64,000 nucleotides of DNA from Cellulosimicrobium cellulans. Its GTDB lineage: Bacteria > Actinomycetota > Actinomycetes > Actinomycetales > Cellulomonadaceae. The stretch is from NCBI RefSeq assembly GCF_024124905.1, contig NZ_JAMXST010000001.1:558001-622000 (forward strand). Direction: 5' to 3'. Under the pieces are notes generated by a model. It worked only from the letters and a program-made list of their open reading frames with translations, did no database searches and was not told the origin of the DNA. Within the stretch, counting starts at the first letter, position 1, and each line of letters starts with the position of its first letter. This document shows positions 26,482 through 34,453 of this stretch, piece by piece. A program made the translations under genes and the position numbers.

Positions 26482-26601
26482 GTGGAGCCGGTGCGCAGAG
26501 AACGGCACCTGGTCCGCGCCGCCTTGCTCCGTGCCGCCCGTGGACCGCTAGCCGCGGGCGCTGCGGTCGTGGTCCTCACCCCGCCGCTGGTCGCGACGTG
26601 A
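26482..26601 (+). CDS. Possible 39-residue hydrophobic peptide
   Basis: A GTG start at 26482 follows the purine-rich GGAGGGGGAACC, and the frame ends at TGA 26599-26601, 22 bases from the convergent lacI stop. The product has a basic N-terminus (VEPVRRERHLVRAALLRAA) and a short hydrophobic end (AAGAAVVVLTPPLVA). Codon third positions are GC-rich, which is weak evidence in this genome. It could be a chance frame. Confidence 0.3.
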   Translation: MEPVRRERHLVRAALLRAARGPLAAGAAVVVLTPPLVAT

Positions 26602-26622
26602 GGTACGACGGCGGAGAACCCC

Positions 26623-27645
26623 TCAGCGGTCGGCGGGCCGCGACACCGAGCCCCGCACGACGAGGTGCAGGGGCAGGACGGTGCGGGCGGGCGCCCCGGT
26701 CCGACGCTCGCCCGTCATCGACCGCTCGATCGCGTCCATCGCGGCGAGCGCGAGCGCCGCGACGGGCTGCTCGAGCGTCGTGAGCTTGGGGCGCAGCCAC
26801 TGGCCGACACGGATGCCGTCGCACCCGACGACCGAGAGGTCGTCGGGGATGGAGATGCCGTGCAGCTCGGCCGCGCCCAGCATCCCGACGGCGACGATGT
26901 CGCTGCCGACGAACACGGCCGTCGGCGCGTTCCCGGGCCGCGTGAGGTAGGGGAACGTCGAGGCGCCGAACTGCTCGGTGTACGGGCCGTGGCGCACGAG
27001 GTCCGGGTCGACGTCGAGGCCGGCGTCGTGCATCGCGTCGACGTAGCCCCGCAGGCGGTCCTGGGTCGTGGACAGCTCGGCCGGTCCGGCGACGTGCGCG
27101 ATGCGCCGGTGCCCCTGCTGCACGAGGTAGCTCGTGGCCTGGTAGGCGCCGCCGTAGTTGTCGACGGTGATCGTCTCGACGGGCAGGTCGAGGTCGACCT
27201 CCTCGTCGATGACGACGACGGGCAGCCCGTCCGCGACGGCGCGCGCGAGCCGGTCGTCGGTGCGCGACATGCCCACGTACACGACGCCGCCGAGCGACCC
27301 GTCGCTCGCGAGGAGCTGCCCGAGGCCCGACTCCGCGTCGCCGTGCCGGGTCGACAGCGCGACGACGAGCGGGACCCGGCGGTCGCCCGCGAGGCGTGCG
27401 ACCTCCTCCGCGAGCGCGGTGAAGAACGGGTTGACGAAGTCGGGCACGACGAGCGCGACGACCCCGGTGCGGCGCTCGTGCTCGCGCGCCGCCGGGCCGG
27501 GCGCGGGGACGACGTACCCCACCTCGCGCACCGCGGCGTCGATCCGCGCCGCCGTCTCCGGCTGGACGTTGAGCTGCCCGCGCAGGTAGCGCGACGCCGT
27601 CGAGGCCGACACGCCGGCACGTTGCGCAACACGCGTGAGCGTCAT
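26623..27645 (-). CDS. LacI-family transcriptional regulator
   Basis: The 340-residue repressor has an N-terminal helix-turn-helix (TLTRVAQRAGVSASTASRYL, 2-21), a hinge, and a periplasmic-binding-protein-like sensor domain (VVALVVPDFVNPFF through VVGCDGIRVG). The ATG at 27645 is preferred to an upstream in-frame ATG because the HTH begins here as in the family. It is divergent from the sugar operon whose promoter region carries TTGCGCAA palindromes, which it very probably binds. The effector is unknown but should be a sugar or nucleoside handled by that operon. Confidence 0.93.
   Translation of the reverse strand: MTLTRVAQRAGVSASTASRYLRGQLNVQPETAARIDAAVREVGYVVPAPGPAAREHERRTGVVALVVPDFVNPFFTALAEEVARLAGDRRVPLVVALSTRHGDAESGLGQLLASDGSLGGVVYVGMSRTDDRLARAVADGLPVVVIDEEVDLDLPVETITVDNYGGAYQATSYLVQQGHRRIAHVAGPAELSTTQDRLRGYVDAMHDAGLDVDPDLVRHGPYTEQFGASTFPYLTRPGNAPTAVFVGSDIVAVGMLGAAELHGISIPDDLSVVGCDGIRVGQWLRPKLTTLEQPVAALALAAMDAIERSMTGERRTGAPARTVLPLHLVVRGSVSRPADR
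27619..27630. promoter_or_regulatory. Candidate LacI operator inside the lacI coding start
   Basis: ACGTTGCGCAAC matches 12 of the 14 bases of the intergenic palindrome at 27762-27775. It lies within codons 5-8 of the regulator gene, so it may serve autoregulation or looping. Confidence 0.55.
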
Positions 27646-27713
27646 GGCTCCCCTCCAACGGCTCGCGTCCCAGAACCCCTGCACCCTACCGGCACCGCGT
27701 CACACAGACGGTG

Positions 27714-27743
27714 TTGACAGGCCGAGCATCTCCACCCTACGGT
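27714..27743 (+). promoter_or_regulatory. Sigma-70 promoter of the sugar operon
   Basis: TTGACA (27714-27719) and TACGGT (27738-27743) are separated by 18 bases. The first operator begins two bases after the -10 box, an arrangement typical of direct LacI-type repression. Confidence 0.75.
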
Positions 27744-27744
27744 C

Positions 27745-27775
27745 TTGCGCAACGCCACACAACGTTGCGCAACGT
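27745..27775. promoter_or_regulatory. Paired LacI operators
   Basis: TTGCGCAA at 27745-27752 and the perfect 14-base palindrome ACGTTGCGCAACGT at 27762-27775 share the core TTGCGCAA. Their centres are 20 bases apart, two helical turns. They overlap the transcription start and leader of the operon. Confidence 0.8.
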
Positions 27776-27818
27776 CGTCGCCGACGTCGCCGCGCGACCT
27801 GATCGCAAGGAGGCCGGG

Positions 27819-28562
27819 ATGAGCCGGGTTCTGCTCGCCGGGGAGTCGTGGATCAACGCGACCACCGACTACAAGGGGTACGACGCGTTCCCCCACGCCC
27901 AGCTCGAGATCGGGTGCGCGCGCCTTCTCGAGGCGCTGGCCGCCGAGGGCCACGAGGTCACGCACCTCCCCTCGCACCTCGTCGCCGAGGACTTCCCCTC
28001 CACGCTCGACGAGCTCGACGCCTACGACGTCGTGATCCTGTCCGACATCGGCGCCAACTCGCTCCTGCTGCCGCCCGTCGTGTTCTCCCAGGGGCGCCCG
28101 TTCCCGAACCGGCTCAAGCTCCTCGCCGAGTGGGTCCGCCGCGGCGGCGGCCTCATGATGGCCGGCGGCTATCTCAGCTTCCAGGGCTTCCAGGCCAAGG
28201 CCAACTACCACGGCACCGCCGTCGAGGCCGTCCTGCCCGTCGACATCCTCCCGTACGACGACCGCGAGGAGACCCCCGAGGGCATCGGCGGCACCCTGAC
28301 CGACGTCGAGCACCCCGTCACCGCCGGCCTCGACCGCGAGTGGCCGATCCTCCTCGGCTACCAGCGCCTCACCGCCAAGGCCGACGCGACCGTCCTGGCC
28401 ACCATCGAGGGCCGCCCGCTCGTCGCCGTCCGCACCGAGGGCGAGGGGCGCACGCTCGCGTTCGCCTCCGACATCTCCCCGCACTGGGCCCCGCGCGAGT
28501 TCATGGACTGGGCCGGCTACGGCCCGCTGTTCGGCCAGGCCGTCACCTGGCTCGCGGGCTGA
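27819..28562 (+). CDS. GATase1-like protein (STM3548/ThuA-type family)
   Basis: The 247-residue cytoplasmic protein has a class I glutamine-amidotransferase-like fold: an N-terminal strand MSRVLLAGESWINATTDYKG, a conserved LPSHLVAEDFP, VILSDIGANSLLLPP, GGGLMMAGGYLSFQGFQ and FASDISPHWAPREF. It lacks a recognisable GATase Cys nucleophile elbow, so true amidotransferase activity is doubtful. An AAGGAGG ribosome site precedes the ATG. It is the first gene of the LacI-controlled operon and its stop overlaps the kinase start (TGATG). Its role in sugar catabolism is not known. Confidence 0.8.
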   Translation: MSRVLLAGESWINATTDYKGYDAFPHAQLEIGCARLLEALAAEGHEVTHLPSHLVAEDFPSTLDELDAYDVVILSDIGANSLLLPPVVFSQGRPFPNRLKLLAEWVRRGGGLMMAGGYLSFQGFQAKANYHGTAVEAVLPVDILPYDDREETPEGIGGTLTDVEHPVTAGLDREWPILLGYQRLTAKADATVLATIEGRPLVAVRTEGEGRTLAFASDISPHWAPREFMDWAGYGPLFGQAVTWLAG

Positions 28563-29482
28563 TGACGCCCGAGGTGGTGGTCGTCGGCAGCCTGAACATG
28601 GACCTCCGGCTGACCGTCGACCGCCTGCCCCGCTCGGGCGAGACCGTCTCCGCGACGGGCCTCGTCCGCTCCCCCGGCGGCAAGGGCGCCAACCAGGCCG
28701 TCGCCGCCGCCCGGCTCGGCCGCCGCGTCGCCATGGTCGGCGCCGTCGGCGACGACGACGACGGCCGCGCGATCCGCCGCCGCCTCGCCGTCGAGGGCCT
28801 CGTCCTCGACGGACTCGCGACGGCGGACCGCCCCACCGGCGTCGCCGTCGTGCTGTGGGAGCAGCCCGAGTCGACGATCGTCATCGAGCCCGGCGCGAAC
28901 GCCGTCGTCGACGAGGCGTTCGTCGCCGAGCGCGCCGACCTCGTCCGCGACGCGGCGGCCGTCCTGTGCCAGTGCGAGACGCCGCTCGGCGCCCTGCGCG
29001 CCGTCGCCGCCACCGCGACGGGCACCACGGTCCTCAACCCGGCGCCCGCCGTCCCGCTGCCCGCCCCCGTGCGCGCCGCGTTCCGCGTGCTCGTGCCCAA
29101 CCGGTTCGAGCTCGCGACCCTCGTCGGCGCGAGCGACGAGCCCGTCGGCACCGACGCCGTGCTCGCCATGGTCCGCGCGCTCGACCACCCCGGGGACGTC
29201 GTCGTCACCCTCGGGGCCGACGGCGCGCTCGTCGTCCCCGCGGGAGGCGCACCCGTCGCCGTCCCGGCGGAGCGCGTCGACGCCGTCGACACGACCGCCG
29301 CCGGCGACTCGTTCTGCGCGGCGCTCGCGGACGGCCTCCTCCACGGCGGCGACCTCGTCGAGTCCGCCCGCTGGGCGGCGCACGTCGCCGCCTCCACCAC
29401 CACCCGCCACGGCGCCGTCGACTCCCTGCCGCGCGCCACCGACCTGGCCCCCGAGGGCACCAGGATTCCGCTCCACAGCTAA
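28562..29482 (+). CDS. Ribokinase-type PfkB carbohydrate kinase
   Basis: The 306-residue sugar kinase has VVGSLNMDLRLTVDRLPRSG at the N-terminus, the substrate-binding SPGGKGANQAVAAARLG, NPAPA and VPNRFE motifs of ribokinases, and the catalytic loop DTTAAGDSFCAALADGL, as in E. coli RbsK. The substrate could be ribose, deoxyribose or a nucleoside. It is translationally coupled to the preceding gene and in an operon with a transporter and a phosphotriesterase-family hydrolase. Confidence 0.9.
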   Translation: MTPEVVVVGSLNMDLRLTVDRLPRSGETVSATGLVRSPGGKGANQAVAAARLGRRVAMVGAVGDDDDGRAIRRRLAVEGLVLDGLATADRPTGVAVVLWEQPESTIVIEPGANAVVDEAFVAERADLVRDAAAVLCQCETPLGALRAVAATATGTTVLNPAPAVPLPAPVRAAFRVLVPNRFELATLVGASDEPVGTDAVLAMVRALDHPGDVVVTLGADGALVVPAGGAPVAVPAERVDAVDTTAAGDSFCAALADGLLHGGDLVESARWAAHVAASTTTRHGAVDSLPRATDLAPEGTRIPLHS

Positions 29483-29518
29483 GTCCGACGTACCGTCGGA
29501 GGAAGGCACGGTCACGCA

Positions 29519-30625
29519 ATGAAGCACACCACGCCGGCGACCACCGGTTCCCCGTCCGGCACTCAGGGAGGTGCTCTGAACTCGTCAGCCCGCCGCAGCA
29601 GGGTCAAGGACACCGCGACCGCCCTGCTCGTCGTCGCGACCGTCCTCGCGGGGGCCCTCGGCCCGATGCAGGCGGCCGTCAACGGCCAGCTCGGCAAGAC
29701 GATCGGCGACGGGCACGCCGCCGCCCTCATCTCGTTCGGGACCGGCCTGGTCCTCATGTTCGTCGTCGTGTTCGCGCGCCCCGCCACCCGGCGCGAGGCG
29801 CTCGCGATCCCCGGCCTGATCCGCTCGCGCACCATCCCGTGGTGGAACTACCTCGCGGGCCTGTGCGGCGCCGTCATCGTCCTCTCCGAGGGCGTCACCG
29901 TCGGCGTCCTCGGTGTGGCCACGTTCCAGATCTCGCTCATCTCCGGCCTCGTGATCTCCGGCGTCATCTGCGACCGCATCGGCGTCACGGCGTCGGTCAA
30001 GCAGCCGCTCACCGCGACGCGACTCCTGGGCGCCGCGCTCGCCATCGCGGCGACCGTCGTCGTCATCTCGCCGAGCTTCTCCGTGCCGCACACGATCGTC
30101 CTGGCGATCATGCCGTTCGTGGGCGGCCTGCTCGCGGGCTGGCAGCCGGCCGGGAACGCGGCCGTCGCCGACGTCACCGGGTCGATGCTCGTCTCGATCG
30201 GCTGGAACTTCCTCGTGGGCTTCACGGCCCTGCTGATCGCCTACCTGGTGCGGGCGGCCACGGGCGGCGTCGACTTCCAGCTCCCGAGCGAGTGGTGGAT
30301 GTACCTGGGCGGTCCGCTCGGCCTGCTGTCCATCGCGCTCATGGCGCTCCTCGTGCGCGGCCTCGGCCTGCTGCTGCTGGGCCTCGCGTCGGTCGCGGGC
30401 CAGCTCGTCGGCTCGCTCGTCCTGGACGCCGCGATCCCGGCGCTCGGGCACACCGTCCACGTCGCGACCGTCGTCGGCACCGTCATCGCGCTCGTGGCCG
30501 CCGGGATCGGCATGATCCCGTCGGGCAAGGCGGCCCACCCCGACGAGCCGGGCGACGGCGCGCACGAGGACGCCGTGGCCGCGGCGGTCGCGGGCGGCGA
30601 GGCGGGCGAGGCGAGCCCGCGATGA
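29519..30625 (+). CDS. DMT-superfamily transporter (DUF606/YdcZ type)
   Basis: The 368-residue membrane protein has ten hydrophobic segments in two five-helix halves, each starting with a Gln/Asn motif (GPMQAAVNGQLGKTIGD and GLLAGWQPAGNAAVADVTGS). This duplicated layout is that of two fused DUF606 units. The C-terminus is acidic and cytoplasmic. It is the likely importer for the operon's substrate. The ATG at 29519 has only a distant GGAGGAAGG; an internal start further in is possible because the first 30 residues are not membrane-like. A 7-base hairpin (29484-29500) sits just upstream. Confidence 0.82.
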   Translation: MKHTTPATTGSPSGTQGGALNSSARRSRVKDTATALLVVATVLAGALGPMQAAVNGQLGKTIGDGHAAALISFGTGLVLMFVVVFARPATRREALAIPGLIRSRTIPWWNYLAGLCGAVIVLSEGVTVGVLGVATFQISLISGLVISGVICDRIGVTASVKQPLTATRLLGAALAIAATVVVISPSFSVPHTIVLAIMPFVGGLLAGWQPAGNAAVADVTGSMLVSIGWNFLVGFTALLIAYLVRAATGGVDFQLPSEWWMYLGGPLGLLSIALMALLVRGLGLLLLGLASVAGQLVGSLVLDAAIPALGHTVHVATVVGTVIALVAAGIGMIPSGKAAHPDEPGDGAHEDAVAAAVAGGEAGEASPR

Positions 30626-31671
30626 GCGTCACGCCCGCCGGCCACGTCCAGACCGTCACCGGCCGCGCCGGGGCCGCCGACCTCGGCCTCACGCTCCCGC
30701 ACGAGCACCTCTTCAACGACCTGTCGGGCGTGCTCGACCCGCCGAGCTACCGCTTCTCCGCGGCGGTCGTCGAGGCCCCGGTCTCCGCGTCGGTCGCGTG
30801 GGCGCTGCGCCAGGACCCGTACTGCTGCGCGGACAACATCGCCGACAAGCCGGTCGCCGCGGTCGCCGCGGAGCTCGAGAGCTTTGCGGCGCTGGGCGGG
30901 CGCACGATCGTCGACGCGACGTCGAGCGCCGCGATCGGGCGCAACCCCGAGCGCCTCGCGGAGGTCGCGCGCCGGACGGGCCTGCACGTGGTCGCGGGCT
31001 GCGGCGCGTACCTCGAGAAGTTCGAGGGCGACCGCATCGCCGCGGCGGCCGTGGACGCGCAGGCGTCCGCGATCGTCGCGGAGCTCGCCGACGGGATCGG
31101 CGGGACCGGCGTGCGGCCCGGCATCATCGGCGAGATCGGCGTCTCGCCGTCGTTCACCGCGGGCGAGGCCGCGTCGCTGCGCGCGGCGGCCCTCGCGCAG
31201 CGCGAGCACCCGCACGTGGCGCTCCAGGTGCACCTGCCCGGGTGGCAGCGCCGCGCGCACGAGGTGCTCGACCTCGTGCTCGACGAGGTGGGCGTGCGCC
31301 CGGAGAAGGTCGTGCTGTGCCACATGGACCCGTCCGCCGACGACCCGGACTACCAGCGGTCCGTGGCCGAGCGCGGCGTCTGGCTCGAGTTCGACATGGT
31401 CGGCATGGACATCACCTTCCCGAAGGAGGGCGTGTCCCCCGACCCGCACACGACCGCGACCGCGGTGCAGCGCCTCGTCGAGGCCGGCCACGCGGGCCAG
31501 GTGCTGCTCAGCCACGACGTGTTCCTCAAGCAGATGTGGGTGCAGCACGGCGGCAACGGGTTCGCGTACGTCCCGACCGTCTTCACGGAGATGCTCGCGT
31601 CGCGCGGCGTGCCGCGCGACGTGCTCGCCCGGCTCACCCACGACAACCCGGTGGCGATGCTCACCGCGTGA
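30622..31671 (+). CDS. Phosphotriesterase-family metal-dependent hydrolase
   Basis: The 349-residue TIM-barrel amidohydrolase has the metal HxH in LPHEHLFND, a bridging acid in GIIGEIGVS (Glu instead of the carboxylated Lys of classic phosphotriesterases, as in the E. coli Php subgroup), His in LQVHLPGWQ and LCHMDPS, and Asp in LLSHDVFLK. Members hydrolyse lactones, phosphoesters or sugar derivatives; genuine organophosphate hydrolysis is unlikely. It is the last gene of the operon, overlaps the transporter stop as ATGA, and is followed by a strong terminator. Confidence 0.9.
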   Translation: MSVTPAGHVQTVTGRAGAADLGLTLPHEHLFNDLSGVLDPPSYRFSAAVVEAPVSASVAWALRQDPYCCADNIADKPVAAVAAELESFAALGGRTIVDATSSAAIGRNPERLAEVARRTGLHVVAGCGAYLEKFEGDRIAAAAVDAQASAIVAELADGIGGTGVRPGIIGEIGVSPSFTAGEAASLRAAALAQREHPHVALQVHLPGWQRRAHEVLDLVLDEVGVRPEKVVLCHMDPSADDPDYQRSVAERGVWLEFDMVGMDITFPKEGVSPDPHTTATAVQRLVEAGHAGQVLLSHDVFLKQMWVQHGGNGFAYVPTVFTEMLASRGVPRDVLARLTHDNPVAMLTA

Positions 31672-31693
31672 CGCGACGCCCTCCGCCACCCGC

Positions 31694-31723
31694 ACGGCCG
31701 GGACCCGCACGGGTCCCGGCCGT
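31694..31723 (+). terminator. Terminator of the sugar operon
   Basis: A perfect 14-base-pair stem (31694-31707 with 31710-31723) and two-base loop lies 22 bases after the hydrolase stop. Confidence 0.85.
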
Positions 31724-31781
31724 CGGCGCGCCCGGGACCTCCGGCCCTGGTCAGGGCGTCGCGCTCTGAGAGGATCGGCGC

Positions 31782-32366
31782 ATGAGACGACGTGCCCTCC
31801 CGACCCTCGTGGCCGCCGTGGCCGCCACCGCCCTCGTGCTCGCCGGCTGCTCCGGCGGGTCCGGCGACTCCCCCGAACCCTCCGCGCTGGACGCGCTGCT
31901 CGACCGTCACGATCTCGCCGGGCTCAGCGGCCAGGAGGTGGTGGACCGGCTCGAAGGCCTCGAGACGGCCGACCGGCCGACCGACCTCGTCGCCTCGGTC
32001 CGCGCGGCGGAGCTCGTGCTCGCGGACGAGACGTACGAGACCACGGTCCCGCTGCCCGAGGACACGTTCTACCTCTCCGTCGCGCCCTTCGTGGACGAGA
32101 CGCACGAGTGCTTCTACCACTCGCTGACGACGTGCCAGGGCGAGCTCGCGGACGAGCCCGTGTCCGTCACGGTCGTCGACGCGGCGACCGGCGAGGTCCT
32201 CGTCGAGGAGGACACGACGCTCGGCGCGAACGGGTTCGTCGGCCTCTGGCTCCCGCGCGACGTGGACGCCGAGCTGCGCGTGGAGCACGAGGGGCGGGTC
32301 GGCACGACGACCGTCTCGACCGGCGCCGACGACCCCACCTGCCTCACGTCGTTGCAGCTCGTCTGA
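31782..32366 (+). CDS. CueP-family copper-binding lipoprotein
   Basis: The 194-residue secreted lipoprotein has a signal peptide with lipobox VLAGC (Cys23). The CueP fold is marked by HECFYHSLTTCQGELADE (two Cys with His between) and a further Cys near the C-terminus (DPTCLTSLQLV). The Salmonella CueP protein binds periplasmic copper with these cysteines; here it would act outside the membrane. It stands alone, with its stop one base from the convergent sigma-factor gene. No CueR box or copper regulator was recognised. Confidence 0.88.
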   Translation: MRRRALPTLVAAVAATALVLAGCSGGSGDSPEPSALDALLDRHDLAGLSGQEVVDRLEGLETADRPTDLVASVRAAELVLADETYETTVPLPEDTFYLSVAPFVDETHECFYHSLTTCQGELADEPVSVTVVDAATGEVLVEEDTTLGANGFVGLWLPRDVDAELRVEHEGRVGTTTVSTGADDPTCLTSLQLV

Positions 32367-32367
32367 C

Positions 32368-34332
32368 TCAGCCGACGACGGTGAAGCGCGTCGTGACGAC
32401 GGGGCCGTGCTCCCCGGTCGCGGGGTCGACGACGCGCAGCCCGAGCGAGTGCTCGCCGAGCGAGAGCCCGGTCACCTGCCGGACCAGCGGCGCGTCGGCG
32501 AGCGTGTGGAGGTTGCCCGTCGGACGGTCGTCGACGAAGGCCTCGACGACCAGCCCGGGGGTCCCGGCGATCTCGGCGTCGACCGCGTAGCCCGTGGGCT
32601 CCCACGGCAGGCCGGAAGGCCGTCCCGTGACCGTCGCCCCGGGGCCGGGCGAGAGCAGCACGGGCACGTCGAAGGCGAACGGCCCCAGCGGCACGGACGG
32701 CGCGGACGTGACGCCCTCGACCACCTGCACCACCCGGAGCCGGTGCTCGCCCGCGGCGCCGAGACCGTCGGCGACCGCCTCCCACGCGCCGTCGTGCCCG
32801 GCCTCTGCCGTCCCGACGACGGCGCCCGCCGCGTCCAGGACCCGGACCGTCGCGCCGGGGGCGCCGGTGCCGCGCAGCACCGGGAACACCGCGAGCGCGC
32901 CGGGCGCCGGGGCCGACGCGACGACCGGGGCCGCCGGGGGCTGCGGCGCGGGCTCCTCCGTGCCCGGGTCCGTGCCGGGGTCCGGTTCCGGGGGCTCCGG
33001 CGCGGGCGGTGGGGCCGGGGTGGGAGGGATCCCGACCGCCGGGATCGACGGCCCCGTGACGGGGGGCGTCGCCCTCCCGGTGCTGGGTACCGGCCCGGGG
33101 TCGAGCGGGCCCGTCGTGGGCACGTCGGCGGGGCCCGGGGCGGCGTCCGGGGCGGCGTCGGGCGCCGTGCCGGGCTCGACGGCCGGCCCGTGCGCCTCGT
33201 CCTCGGGCGCGGCGGGGGCGGCCGGCACCTCGTCGGCCTGCACGCCCGGGGAGGCGAGCGCGCCCACGGCCTGGCCTGCTGCCGGCGTCGGTTCGCCGCC
33301 GCCCCACCACCCGGCGACGGCGCCGACGCCCACGACCGCCGCGACGACCGTCGCCGCCACGCCCCCGAGGACGAGGCCCGGGAGCGCGCCGGCTGCGCCG
33401 CCCGCGCCGGCGGAGGTCGCGACCGGGGTGGCCGCGGCGTGGGACGTGGCGGCCGGGGCGACCGGGGACGCGGCGGCCGCGGCGGCCGTGGGCGCGACCA
33501 CCGTGCCCGCGGCCCCGAGGGCGGCCGGCACGCCGAGGACGAGCGGCAGCAGCACGAGGCGCAGGCGCGAGGCGACGTCGTCCACCTCCTCGGCGAGGAT
33601 CGAGCACGCGAGGCACCCCGTCAGGTGGTCCTCGACGCGGTCGCGGGCGCTCGGCGAGAGCGTGCCGCGCGCGTGGTCGCCCAGGCGCTCGGCCGTCCAG
33701 CGGCACTCCGGCGCGACGGCGTCGGTCTCGACGTGGGCCTGCAGCCACTCCCGGCGCAGCCCCTCGCGCGCCCGGTACGCGAGGGCCGCCGTGGCGGGCG
33801 CGGACAGGCCCAGGAGCGGCCCCGCCTCGCGCGGCTCCATCCCCTCGACCTCCGTGTACCAGAGCACGGACTGCCAGCGCTCGGGCAGGCGTCGGAACGC
33901 CCGCACCGTGACCGACCGCTCGAGCACCTCGGTCGTGGCGTCCCGCGCGTCGGCGACCTCGGGGACCTCGTCGACGGGGAACGGGGCGGGCGTACGCGAC
34001 CACGACGCGGCGACCGCGCGCAGCGTCGTGTAGAGGTAGGGGCGGAACGGGCCCGTCGGGCCGGCCCCCGCCTGGAGGGCGTGCAGGATGCGCGCGAACG
34101 CCTCCTGGAGGAGGTCGTCGGGGTCGTAGGTCGCGGTGAGACGCCGCGCCGCGGCCCTCCCGGCCCCGGCGTGGCGCCCCCAGAGCTCCGCGTAGGCGTC
34201 GACGTCCCCCGCGCGCACGGCGTCGGCGAGCTCGACGTCGTCCCGCGCGGGAGCGGGCTCGACGTCGTGCTCGTCGTGCGGGACCGCGCCGGCCCGGGTG
34301 CCGACGGCTGCGGTCTGGTGGTGCGCGTGCAT
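32368..34332 (-). CDS. ECF sigma factor fused to zinc anti-sigma, membrane and Ig-like domains
   Basis: The 654-residue protein has, in order, sigma-70 region 2 (about 33-110, TYDPDDLLQEAFARILHALQ), region 4 (about 135-192, VTVRAFRRLPERWQSVLWYT), an anti-sigma zinc finger (His236, Cys240, Cys243 in DHLTGCLACS), hydrophobic segments at 257-285 and 317-342, a Pro/Asp/Glu-rich stalk (350-460), and two beta-rich Ig-like domains to the end. It is thus a membrane-tethered sigma factor carrying its own inhibitor and probable extracellular sensor. If both hydrophobic segments span the membrane, the C-terminus would be inside, so one may not. It lies 121 bases downstream of the surface adhesin gene. 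Confidence 0.88.
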   Translation of the reverse strand: MHAHHQTAAVGTRAGAVPHDEHDVEPAPARDDVELADAVRAGDVDAYAELWGRHAGAGRAAARRLTATYDPDDLLQEAFARILHALQAGAGPTGPFRPYLYTTLRAVAASWSRTPAPFPVDEVPEVADARDATTEVLERSVTVRAFRRLPERWQSVLWYTEVEGMEPREAGPLLGLSAPATAALAYRAREGLRREWLQAHVETDAVAPECRWTAERLGDHARGTLSPSARDRVEDHLTGCLACSILAEEVDDVASRLRLVLLPLVLGVPAALGAAGTVVAPTAAAAAASPVAPAATSHAAATPVATSAGAGGAAGALPGLVLGGVAATVVAAVVGVGAVAGWWGGGEPTPAAGQAVGALASPGVQADEVPAAPAAPEDEAHGPAVEPGTAPDAAPDAAPGPADVPTTGPLDPGPVPSTGRATPPVTGPSIPAVGIPPTPAPPPAPEPPEPDPGTDPGTEEPAPQPPAAPVVASAPAPGALAVFPVLRGTGAPGATVRVLDAAGAVVGTAEAGHDGAWEAVADGLGAAGEHRLRVVQVVEGVTSAPSVPLGPFAFDVPVLLSPGPGATVTGRPSGLPWEPTGYAVDAEIAGTPGLVVEAFVDDRPTGNLHTLADAPLVRQVTGLSLGEHSLGLRVVDPATGEHGPVVTTRFTVVG

Positions 34333-34424
34333 GGTCGCCTCTCGTCCGGGGCAGCGCGGTCGGCGCGACCCCTCTGGTGGAGAGACCGCCCCGGCGCACG
34401 ATCATGACGCCGGGACGGCCTCGC

Positions 34425-34440
34425 GGTGACGAACGTCACC
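34425..34440. promoter_or_regulatory. Palindrome upstream of the sigma-fusion gene
   Basis: GGTGACGAACGTCACC is a seven-base inverted repeat around AA between the adhesin stop and the sigma-fusion start. It may be an operator; the stem is too short for confident termination. Confidence 0.4.
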
Positions 34441-34453
34441 CCGCCCAGGTCCC

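Noticed and set aside
27819-28562. Functional glutamine amidotransferase
   Set aside because: No Cys nucleophile elbow is visible; only the fold-like pattern supports the name.
29484-29500. Hairpin between the ribokinase and transporter genes as an operon terminator
   Set aside because: The stem is only seven base pairs and overlaps the ribosome-site region; downstream genes depend on the same operon.
30622-31671. Organophosphate-degrading phosphotriesterase
   Set aside because: The bridging ligand region (EIGVS) is of the Php/lactonase-like subgroup, and the operon is for sugar use.
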